From Pseudomonas fluorescens (GTDB lineage Bacteria; Pseudomonadota; Gammaproteobacteria; Pseudomonadales; Pseudomonadaceae), in the NCBI RefSeq assembly GCF_004683905.1, contig NZ_CP038438.1:5456001-5520000 (forward strand): 64,000 nucleotides of DNA, in the 5' to 3' direction. Made by a program: the position numbers and the translations under genes. Positions 27,434-34,674 of this stretch are shown here, piece by piece. Within the stretch, counting starts at the first letter, position 1. Each line of letters starts with the position of its first letter. The notes under the pieces are model-generated. The model saw nothing but the letters and a program-made list of their open reading frames with translations. It was not told the DNA's origin and made no database searches.

Positions 27434-27475
27434 ACCCACACCTTTGTTATTGGTAACTGCTGTGGATTAAGCCTA

Positions 27476-27493
27476 GTGGCTGGCGCCAGCCAC
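27476..27493. promoter_or_regulatory. Perfect palindrome upstream of agtA
   Basis: GTGGCTGGCGCCAGCCAC is an 18-bp perfect palindrome 43 bases before the agtA ATG. A CTTAAT -10-like hexamer lies just downstream (27465-27470), so the palindrome covers the expected -35 area: a plausible regulator site. Confidence 0.5.
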
Positions 27494-27676
27494 GCAAATC
27501 GGGGCGCAGGAGAGAATCGCCTCAGCCGGATGGAAGGTTGGGGGTAGGGATTGCCCTACAAGGATGGCGCGTTTTGGCAAGCGAGCGACGAGCGCCATGC
27601 TGCGAGCCGCAAGAACAAGCAAAAGCGCGTGTCGCTGATGGATATGCCCACAATGGCAGGCCAGATGGAGATTCCC

Positions 27677-27765
27677 TGTGGGAGCGGGCTTGCTCGCGAA
27701 TGCGGTATGTCAGTCAATGAATGATTGGATGACCCACCGCATTCGCGAGCAAGCCCGCTCCCACA
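27677..27765. repeat. REPIN
   Basis: TGTGGGAGCGGGCTTGCTCG followed by CGAATGCGG, with the exact inverted set ending at 27765 (about 27 bp per arm); the spacer is about 33 bases. Confidence 0.88.
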
Positions 27766-27782
27766 TTAGAAATATGGCGTTC

Positions 27783-28412
27783 TCAGAGGAGTTTGTGCTC
27801 CATCGCGTATTTGACCAGCTCGGCCAGCGAGGTGATGTTGAGCTTCTGCATCAGCCGCGCCTTGTGGGTGCTGATGGTCTTGCTGCTCAGCGCCAGTTGT
27901 TGGGCGATGTCGTTGACGTTGGCGCCTTGGGCCAGGCGCTCGAACACCGAGAACTCACGCTCGGACAGCAGCGAATGCAACGGACGCGTGTCGGTCAGGC
28001 CGACTTCGAAGACCATGCGGTCGGCCAGTTCCGGGTCGATGTAGCGCCCGCCGGCCGCCACCTTGCGAATCGCCGTCAGCAGCAATGCCGGATCGCTGTC
28101 CTTGGTCGCATAGCCGGCGGCGCCGACCTTCAGTGCACGGGCGGCCATTTGCGCCTCGTCGTGCATCGACAGCACCAAAATCGCCGGTGGATTGTTCAGC
28201 GCGCGAATCCGCGGAATCGCCTCCAACCCATTGACGCCAGGCATCGAGATGTCCAGCAACACCACTTCACACGGCACGCTGCGTAGGGTTTCGAGCAACT
28301 GCTCGCCATTGCTCGCCTCCCCCACCACTTGCAGATCCTTGGCCAGGCCGATCAATTGCTTGATGCCTTCACGGACGATGGTGTGGTCTTCGGCTACCAG
28401 TACACGGATCAA
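27783..28412 (-). CDS. agtR: LuxR/NarL-type response regulator (AgtR-like)
   Basis: 209-residue regulator. The receiver domain has acidic residues E8/D9 in VLVAEDH, phospho-acceptor D54 (VVLLDISMPG) and Lys in YATKDSD. The LuxR helix-turn-helix at about 150-190 includes LSEREFSVFERLAQGANVND and SSKTISTHKARLMQKL. It pairs with the sensor kinase upstream, 85 bases away across a single REP. In P. aeruginosa AgtSR controls the agt transporter. Confidence 0.86.
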   Translation of the reverse strand: MIRVLVAEDHTIVREGIKQLIGLAKDLQVVGEASNGEQLLETLRSVPCEVVLLDISMPGVNGLEAIPRIRALNNPPAILVLSMHDEAQMAARALKVGAAGYATKDSDPALLLTAIRKVAAGGRYIDPELADRMVFEVGLTDTRPLHSLLSEREFSVFERLAQGANVNDIAQQLALSSKTISTHKARLMQKLNITSLAELVKYAMEHKLL

Positions 28413-28447
28413 ATTTTTTCTCCAGATTTCAGGTACACACCAAACCC

Positions 28448-28474
28448 TGTGGGAGCGAGCCTGCTCGCGATAGC
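28448..28474. repeat. Single REP element
   Basis: TGTGGGAGCGAGCCTGCTCG, a variant REP core (GAGCCTG instead of GGGCTTG), lies between agtS and agtR. Confidence 0.65.
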
Positions 28475-28497
28475 GTCAGCGCAAACACCACAAACCT

Positions 28498-30894
28498 TCA
28501 AACCTCATTCACCGGCACCCACACATGCAGACTGGTGCCCTCCCCCGGCTCACTCTCCAGTACCAGCCGCCCTCCCATGATCAAAACCCGCTCGCGCATA
28601 CCGACCAAACCAAAGGACGTCGGCCGATCCGCCGCAGCGACAAAGCCTACGCCATCGTCGCTGACCGTCAGACACAACTCATCGCCTTCCAGCGCCAGTG
28701 TCAGCTCCACAGTATGCGCCTGAGCATGGCGCATGACGTTGGTCAGCGCCTCCTGCAGGATTCGGAACAGCCCGATCGCCTTGGCATCGCTGAGCGCCGG
28801 CAGATTGTCCGGCACCTGCACCAGACACGGAATCTGCGTACGCGCCTCGAAGCGCCGCGCCTGCCACTCGATCGCCGAGGCGATCCCGGCATCGAGGATC
28901 GGCGGGCGCAGCGCCGTCGCCACATCGCGCACCAACTGGAACAACTGGGCGATCAGGCGCTTCATGCTGTTCAAGCGCTCGTGCAGCCCCGGGTCGAGCT
29001 GCGCATAGGCCAGCTCGCACATCGAGGTTTCCAGCTTCAGCACCGTGAGCATCTGCCCCAGTTCATCGTGCACTTCCCGGGCGATCCGCGCCTTCTCTTC
29101 TTCGCGCACGCTTTCCAGGTGCGCCGACAATTCGCGCAGTTGCTCGCGGGAGGCGGCCAGCTCCAGCTCGATGCGCTTGCTTTCGCTGATGTCCCAGACG
29201 ATGCCGTCCCAGACATAGGCGCCATCCTCCAGCTGTCGGGTGATTGCCTTGATCTCGGCCCAGCGCTGCTCGCCCTGACGGGTGAGGATGCGACCCTGCC
29301 ACGACCAGTCACTGTCAGTGTCCAGCGCTTGATCCTGAGTCTGGTGGTAACTGGCCCTGTCGTCCGGGTGCACCAGACTGCGCAAGCCCATGTCGCGATG
29401 GGCGATGGCGGCCGGCGCATAGCCGACCAGACTCTCGCTGCCCTCGCTGATGTAGGCGAAATCGATCTGACCGGTCACCGGCGCCCGCTCCAGGCGGAAC
29501 ACCAGCCCCGGAACGTTGGCGGCGATGCCTTGCAGGCGCGCTTCACTTTCCTGCAACGCGGCCAGGGCGCGGCGGCGCTCGGTGACGTCGGTGAGATAAA
29601 CCACCAGATACTCGCTGTCGCGAAAACGCAGAAAACTCAGCGAGACGTCCGCCGGCAGGATGCCGCCATCGGCGCGCACGCAACTGGTTTCAAAACTCAG
29701 CGGCCCTTCTTCACTGGCCCGCGCGCGTTTCCACAGGTTGAGCCAGCGATCCATGTGCAGGCCGGGTTCGAAGTCGATCAGCGGCCGTTCGATCAGCGCG
29801 CCCTGTGGATAACCGAGCATGTGTTCCGCAGCGCGGTTGGCGTAGCGCACATGGCTATCCCAGTTGACCCAGAGAATGCCGACGGTGCTTTGATCGATGG
29901 AAAACTGGGTCAGGCGCAAGGCTTCTTCGCTGGCCGCGCGCAGGGCGATGTCTTCACGTGCAGCCAGCAGACGCTGTTCGAGGCTGTGTTGCTGGCGTCG
30001 TTGCCAGAACACGATGGCCAGGCAACTGAGCAGCAACACCGCGAACAGCAGACTGAGGTTCTGCCAGAACCCCGGCGATTCCGTCAGCCGTGGGTACTTG
30101 GGTTGCAGCCATTGGTTGTGCAGGCGCTCCAGATCCTTGGCCGGGATCGCTCGCAAGGCGCTTTCGATGATCCCGGCCAATTGCGGCCAGTCGCGCCGCG
30201 TGGCAACCCGCAACAGCTGCGGCAAGCCGATATCGCCGACCACCACCAGCCCGGCGAACTCAGGTTCGGCGGACAACCGCCCGAGTTGCGCTTCATCTAT
30301 CACGGCGTAGGACGCTTGTTGAGTCAGCAACAGTTGCAGCGCCTGACGCTCCAGCGGCACGCCTTGCAGATTCAGGTGCGGATAATTGCTGCGCAAATAA
30401 TCGGCGGTGACGCTGGGCATGCGCACCGCGACGCGGGACAGGCTGTCGAGCTTTTCCAGCTCGACCACGCCGCCGCTCTTCTGGTCGCTGACCACCAGTT
30501 GCGGCACACGCATGTAAGGATCGGAAAACAGCCACAGGCGCAGCGCACCCGGGGTCTGGGTCAGGCCCGGGGCGATGTCGATTTCACCTTCGCGGGCGGC
30601 CTCCTCCAGTTGCGCCAGGTCCTGAAAATTGCGCCAGCTCAGCTCGACGTTCAGCGTCTTGGCCAGCGCCTTCATCAATTCGACATTGGCCCCGGACAGT
30701 CGCTGCAAGCGCCGGTCGTATTGCGCGTACGGCGCCTGCAATACCAGGCCAACGCGCAGCTCACGGTGTTGCGCCAGCCATTGCTGCTCGCAGGGCGTCA
30801 ACAGCGCTGCATGCGCCGCCGGCGCAGACGCCGCCCAGCCCATCAAGGGAAAACACAACCAGCCGATAACCCACAGGCAGCAAAAACGCATCAT
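28498..30894 (-). CDS. agtS: Hybrid-sensing histidine kinase with periplasmic binding domain (AgtS-like)
   Basis: 798 residues from the ATG at 30894 (MMRFCCLWVIGWLCFPLMGW, a signal peptide). A periplasmic SBP-type domain (about 45-270) resembles amino-acid-binding proteins (LRVGLVLQAPYAQYDRRLQR). One helix follows (LSLLFAVLLLSCLAIVFW, about 285-303), then two PAS domains, a HisKA_3 dimer domain with the phospho-His H609 (REVHDELGQML) and a NarL-partner ATPase domain (DDGVGF). It probably binds the transported compound directly. A TTG seven codons upstream is an alternative start. Confidence 0.86.
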   Translation of the reverse strand: MMRFCCLWVIGWLCFPLMGWAASAPAAHAALLTPCEQQWLAQHRELRVGLVLQAPYAQYDRRLQRLSGANVELMKALAKTLNVELSWRNFQDLAQLEEAAREGEIDIAPGLTQTPGALRLWLFSDPYMRVPQLVVSDQKSGGVVELEKLDSLSRVAVRMPSVTADYLRSNYPHLNLQGVPLERQALQLLLTQQASYAVIDEAQLGRLSAEPEFAGLVVVGDIGLPQLLRVATRRDWPQLAGIIESALRAIPAKDLERLHNQWLQPKYPRLTESPGFWQNLSLLFAVLLLSCLAIVFWQRRQQHSLEQRLLAAREDIALRAASEEALRLTQFSIDQSTVGILWVNWDSHVRYANRAAEHMLGYPQGALIERPLIDFEPGLHMDRWLNLWKRARASEEGPLSFETSCVRADGGILPADVSLSFLRFRDSEYLVVYLTDVTERRRALAALQESEARLQGIAANVPGLVFRLERAPVTGQIDFAYISEGSESLVGYAPAAIAHRDMGLRSLVHPDDRASYHQTQDQALDTDSDWSWQGRILTRQGEQRWAEIKAITRQLEDGAYVWDGIVWDISESKRIELELAASREQLRELSAHLESVREEEKARIAREVHDELGQMLTVLKLETSMCELAYAQLDPGLHERLNSMKRLIAQLFQLVRDVATALRPPILDAGIASAIEWQARRFEARTQIPCLVQVPDNLPALSDAKAIGLFRILQEALTNVMRHAQAHTVELTLALEGDELCLTVSDDGVGFVAAADRPTSFGLVGMRERVLIMGGRLVLESEPGEGTSLHVWVPVNEV

Positions 30895-30968
30895 TGAAGT
30901 CTCTTGCACTGACAAATTCTGACCAACCCATTAGGCTGCCGGGATACTTTTCTGGCCTGGAATAACCG

Positions 30969-31958
30969 ATGCCCTCTGTCTACCGCCTGGCAATGCCAGC
31001 ATTGTGCCTGTCGCTGATCCTGCCTTGTGCGTTTTCCGTCGAGGCCGCCGATCCGGCGCCCGCCTCCACCGCCGAGCAACCGGCCGCCGAAAAACCGGCC
31101 GAACGCCAGCCACTGCTTGAGCGTAGTCAGGAAGAAGCCGCGGCACTCGAACGCAAAGTCCCGGCACAAGAACAGCAGCAATTGCAGGCCGGCGCCGATA
31201 CTTTCCTCGCCCTGTGGAAACCGGCCAACACTGCCGAGCCCAAAGGTGCGGTGATTATCGTCCCCGGCGCCGGCGAAACCGCTGACTGGCCGCAAGTGAT
31301 CGGCCCACTGCGCAGCAAATTGCCCGATGTCGAGTGGAGCAGCCTGAGTATCACCCTGCCGGATCTGCAAAGCGATGTCATCGCACCGCGGGTGATTGCG
31401 CCCTCTGCCGCGCCGAAAGCCCCGGAAAGTGGCAGCAAGGATTCCACCACTGCGCAACCGATCGAACAGGCGGCGGGCGGTGAAGCGGAAGTGGCGGATC
31501 AGGTGGTCGCCGAAACGACTGAAGAACAATCCAAGGCTGATGCCGAGCGGATCTTTGCGCGGATCGATGCGGCGATCGCCTACGCCGAGCAGCAAAGCGC
31601 ACGCCGGGTCGTGGTCCTCGGTCACGGTACGGGCGCGTACTGGGCAGCGCGCTTTCTCAGCGAGCGGCAGAGTTCCCAGGTCGAGAAACTGGTGATGGTC
31701 GATGCGCAAACGCCGAGCAAGGCCAAGCCACAGCTGGCCGAGCTGACGCCGACCCTGAAGTTGCCGACCGCCGACATTTTCTACATGGACAAGGCTCTGG
31801 ATCGCAACGCGGCGCTGGAGCGCATGCAGGCCAGCAAGCGTTTGAAGACTTCGACCTTCAGCCAGGTGGCGCTCAAGGCGTTACCGGATAAAAAGGCTGA
31901 GCAGGAACAAATGTTCCGGCGGGTGCGTGGCTGGTTGAATCCGCAGAAGACTGACTGA
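30969..31958 (+). CDS. DUF3530 alpha/beta-hydrolase-like protein, probably periplasmic
   Basis: 329 residues with a signal peptide (LCLSLILPCAFSVEA, cleavage near residue 27), then an Ala/Pro/Glu-rich segment. A hydrolase-like core follows: GAVIIVPGAGETADWPQVI (from about 92) and VVVLGHGTGAYWAARFL (about 213-229). The nucleophile elbow reads GHGTG instead of G-x-S-x-G, so Ser is replaced by Gly and classical catalysis is doubtful. It is divergent from agtS. No function can be assigned. Confidence 0.8.
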   Translation: MPSVYRLAMPALCLSLILPCAFSVEAADPAPASTAEQPAAEKPAERQPLLERSQEEAAALERKVPAQEQQQLQAGADTFLALWKPANTAEPKGAVIIVPGAGETADWPQVIGPLRSKLPDVEWSSLSITLPDLQSDVIAPRVIAPSAAPKAPESGSKDSTTAQPIEQAAGGEAEVADQVVAETTEEQSKADAERIFARIDAAIAYAEQQSARRVVVLGHGTGAYWAARFLSERQSSQVEKLVMVDAQTPSKAKPQLAELTPTLKLPTADIFYMDKALDRNAALERMQASKRLKTSTFSQVALKALPDKKAEQEQMFRRVRGWLNPQKTD

Positions 31959-31975
31959 TAGATCGAGTGGCCCCA

Positions 31976-32056
31976 TTCGCGAGCAAGCCCGCTCCCACCC
32001 TGATCGCATTCCATCTGTAGGAATGCGATCAGGGTGGGAGCGGGCTTGCTCGCGAA
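31976..32056. repeat. REPIN forming a perfect 37-bp hairpin
   Basis: The left arm (31976-32012) starts TTCGCGAGCAAGCCCGCTCC. The right arm (32020-32056) is its exact reverse complement, with only 7 loop bases (ATCTGTA). Unlike the other REPINs, the spacer (TGATCGCATTCC) is also palindromic. It lies between the stops of convergent DUF3530 and djlA and may act as terminator. Confidence 0.9.
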
Positions 32057-32087
32057 GAGGCCCTCATCAACAACTCACCTCTAACGA

Positions 32088-32855
32088 TCAGCGAAAATCC
32101 CGTCGCGCTCGAATCAACGTAAACGCGTTGTGCAGCTCGCGGGTTTTCTCGGTCGCGTCACGCACCTGCTCCGGCGTTGCGCCGCTGCCGGCGATCTTGT
32201 CCGGGTGATGACGGCTGAGCAGCCGGCGATAGGCACGCTTGATCTGCGCCGGCTCGCTGGTCGCCGACACCCCGAGCAGGCGCATCGCTTCCTGATAACT
32301 CACCGCCGCACTGACAATCGGCCGTTTATTGGGCTCGTAATCATTGGCCAGCGCCTGAATCTGGTGGGTTGTCCAACCCAGCCACTTGCCCCACTGCGCC
32401 AACAATTCACGCTCACTGACGCCCGCACGACCGTCGGCCCAGACCATCCGCCAGCAGGCGCGCAACACGCCCTCGGCGGCATGCGGCTGAGTACTCAGGC
32501 GGCGCAGATAACCGCGCAGGCGGTCGCAGCCGGACTTGCCGCGATTGAACGCAGCAATCGCCCGCCGCCGCGCCGGCTCGCTCATTTCCAGGGCGTTCAT
32601 TTCATGGCGCGCCTGCTGGATATGGCCGTCCGTCACTCGCCCGTCACTCTTGGCCAGACGCCCGAGCAACACGAACAGCAATTCGTCGTTGCGCAACATC
32701 GGCCGTCCGCCGAGTTTTTCCCGCAAGTGCCCCCAGCTTTGCAGATGCAGGCGCCGATCCAGCGCCTGTCCCAACAATGCCCCAAGCATGGCCCCCGGAA
32801 TGCTGGCAATCGCAAAACCCGCTCCGGCTCCAATCAGAGTCCCTGGCCACAACAT
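32088..32855 (-). CDS. djlA: DjlA-like co-chaperone (TerB-like domain plus J-domain)
   Basis: 255-residue protein. The N-terminal glycine-rich transmembrane segment (TLIGAGAGFAIASIPGAMLG, about 5-24) is followed by a helical TerB-like domain (about 55-150, LLGRLAKSDGRVTDGHIQQA). The C-terminal J-domain starts near 185 (EAMRLLGVSATSEPAQIKRA) with the essential HPD (SRHHPDKI). It would recruit DnaK at the inner membrane. The stop of murU is one base upstream of its ATG, so they are co-transcribed. Confidence 0.88.
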   Translation of the reverse strand: MLWPGTLIGAGAGFAIASIPGAMLGALLGQALDRRLHLQSWGHLREKLGGRPMLRNDELLFVLLGRLAKSDGRVTDGHIQQARHEMNALEMSEPARRRAIAAFNRGKSGCDRLRGYLRRLSTQPHAAEGVLRACWRMVWADGRAGVSERELLAQWGKWLGWTTHQIQALANDYEPNKRPIVSAAVSYQEAMRLLGVSATSEPAQIKRAYRRLLSRHHPDKIAGSGATPEQVRDATEKTRELHNAFTLIRARRDFR

Positions 32856-32856
32856 A

Positions 32857-33528
32857 TCAACGACTCGCTTCTATCAATGCTTCAGCTTCGGCCAGACGCT
32901 CATGCGTACCGACATCCACCCAGTGACCTTTCAGACGCTCACCGCTGACCTGTCCGTCAGCCATGGCTTTGCGCAGCAGTGGTGCGAGCTTGAATGCGCC
33001 GTCCGCGCAGCCATCGAACAACTGCGGATGGAGCACGGCGATGCCGCTGTAGGTCAGGGTTTGCGCGCCTTGCTGGCCATCCTGTACCCGGCCGTCAGTC
33101 AGAGTGAAATCGCCCGTCGGATGATGAGCCGGGTTGTCCGCCAGTACGAGATGCGCCAGACCGTTGATCGGTTGATGCAGCACGCTGAAGTCGTAATCGG
33201 TCCAGATATCGCCGTTGACCACCAGGAACGCATCGTCACCGAGTAACGGCAAGGCGCGGAAAATGCCGCCGCCGGTTTCCAGCGGCTCACCTTCCGGCGA
33301 GTACTGGATGCTCAAACCGAACTGCGAACCGTCGCCCAGGTAATCCTCGATCTGCTGACCGAGCCAGGCATGGTTGATCACGATCTCGCTGAAACCAGCC
33401 GCCGCCAGCGCGCGCAGGTGATATTCGATCAACGGCACGCCGCCGGCACGCACCAGCGGTTTGGGGGTGGTCAGGGTCAGCGGGCGCATACGCTCGCCCT
33501 TGCCTGCCGCCAGAATCATCGCTTTCAT
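32857..33528 (-). CDS. murU: N-acetylmuramate-1-phosphate uridylyltransferase
   Basis: Forms UDP-MurNAc from MurNAc-1-phosphate in the Pseudomonas peptidoglycan-recycling bypass that skips MurA. The 223-residue nucleotidyltransferase has MILAAGKGERMRPLT (5-19), the Mg-binding VVNGDIWTD and GHWVDVGTHERLAEA at the C-terminus. It overlaps amgK by 4 bases, the same pairing as characterised in P. putida. Confidence 0.92.
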   Translation of the reverse strand: MKAMILAAGKGERMRPLTLTTPKPLVRAGGVPLIEYHLRALAAAGFSEIVINHAWLGQQIEDYLGDGSQFGLSIQYSPEGEPLETGGGIFRALPLLGDDAFLVVNGDIWTDYDFSVLHQPINGLAHLVLADNPAHHPTGDFTLTDGRVQDGQQGAQTLTYSGIAVLHPQLFDGCADGAFKLAPLLRKAMADGQVSGERLKGHWVDVGTHERLAEAEALIEASR

Positions 33529-34544
33529 GCGCTCACTCCGCCACGCAGACTGGCGAGCAATGCCTGCAGGTCAGCCAGTTCAGGACGGCGCGCGATCACC
33601 GCTTCTATATAGGCGAAGAAACGCGGCACGTCGGCCAGGTAGCGCGGCTTGCCATCGCGATGGCAGATCCGCGCAAAAATGCCGATGACTTTCAGGTGGC
33701 GTTGTACGCCCATCAGGTCGCTGGCGCGCAGGAAGTCTTCGAAGTCAGCCTGCACCGGGATGTCCAGCGCCGCGGCTTGCTGCCAGTAACTTTCCAGCCA
33801 GCCGCGCACGCGTTCTTCAGGCCAGCTGAGGAAAGCGTCCTTGAACAGGCAGGTCACGTCGTAGGTGACCGGGCCGTAGACCGCATCCTGAAAATCCAGT
33901 ACGCCCGGATTCGGCTCGCTGAGCATCAGATTGCGCGGCATGTAGTCGCGGTGCACCAGCACTTTCGGCTGGGCCAGGGCGCTGTCGATCAGCAGATCGC
34001 TGACGGCTTGCCATTGTTGCTGCTGTGCCGCGTCGAACTCGATGCCGAGTTCGCGCTTTACGTACCACTCGGGGAACAGTTCCAGCTCGCGGCGCAGCAG
34101 CGCCACGTCGTAACTCGGCAGCGGTGCGACCATCGGCAATTGCTGAAAAGCCAACAGTGCCTGCAGGGCATCGCTGAACAAAGCGTCGGCATTTTCGCTG
34201 TCGATCACGTCCAGATAGGTCTTGTTGCCCAGGTCATTGAGCAAAAGAAATCCGCGTTCGAGGTCTTCTGCATAAATTTTCGGCACGTTAATTCCGGATT
34301 TCGCCAGCAAAAAGGCGATATCCACGAACGGTTTGCAGTTTTCCTGGGGTGGCGGCGCGTCCATCACGACGAAGCTGCGCCCCTCTCCTTCCCAGCGGAA
34401 ATAACGGCGGAAACTCGCGTCACTGCTGGCCGCGGTCAACGTGGCCGGGGGCACGGCGCCCCAGCCCTGATCTGCAAACAGGATTGCCAACTGCTCATCG
34501 AGCCAAACTTTCAGGTGTTGCAAGCGTACATCTTGGTCAGGCAT
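33525..34544 (-). CDS. amgK: N-acetylmuramate/N-acetylglucosamine anomeric kinase
   Basis: Phosphorylates MurNAc/GlcNAc at C1, feeding MurU. The 339-residue protein has an aminoglycoside-phosphotransferase-like fold with catalytic HRDYMPRNLMLSE (about 198-210) and the Mg-binding DFQDAVYGPVTYDV. It is first of an amgK-murU-djlA unit, divergent from lptD across 130 bases. Confidence 0.92.
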   Translation of the reverse strand: MPDQDVRLQHLKVWLDEQLAILFADQGWGAVPPATLTAASSDASFRRYFRWEGEGRSFVVMDAPPPQENCKPFVDIAFLLAKSGINVPKIYAEDLERGFLLLNDLGNKTYLDVIDSENADALFSDALQALLAFQQLPMVAPLPSYDVALLRRELELFPEWYVKRELGIEFDAAQQQQWQAVSDLLIDSALAQPKVLVHRDYMPRNLMLSEPNPGVLDFQDAVYGPVTYDVTCLFKDAFLSWPEERVRGWLESYWQQAAALDIPVQADFEDFLRASDLMGVQRHLKVIGIFARICHRDGKPRYLADVPRFFAYIEAVIARRPELADLQALLASLRGGVSA

Positions 34545-34674
34545 TGCAAGGGTCTCCGACGGCGCTAGCCGTCAAGCGGGTCATGCTTTATTATCCAGCA
34601 TCTTTTTCAGACCATCGAGAGGCGTGCGGCCCACACCGCGGGCAGATGGCACGCAGGAAGCCCGGACTAATAAG

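Larger units (their letters stand above)
27434..27782. other. Intergenic region agtA-agtR
   Basis: 349 bases without a gene. It holds the agtA upstream region with a palindrome (27476-27493) and a REPIN at 27677-27765. The middle part (about 27500-27675) shows nothing I can interpret. Confidence 0.6.

Noticed and set aside
28525..30897. 790-codon open frame opposite agtS
   Set aside because: Antisense shadow of a kinase with clear domains.
9216..32056. Repeats resembling a dispersed CRISPR-like array
   Set aside because: Copies are kilobases apart, lie between genes and are inverted pairs: REP/REPIN elements, with no cas genes.
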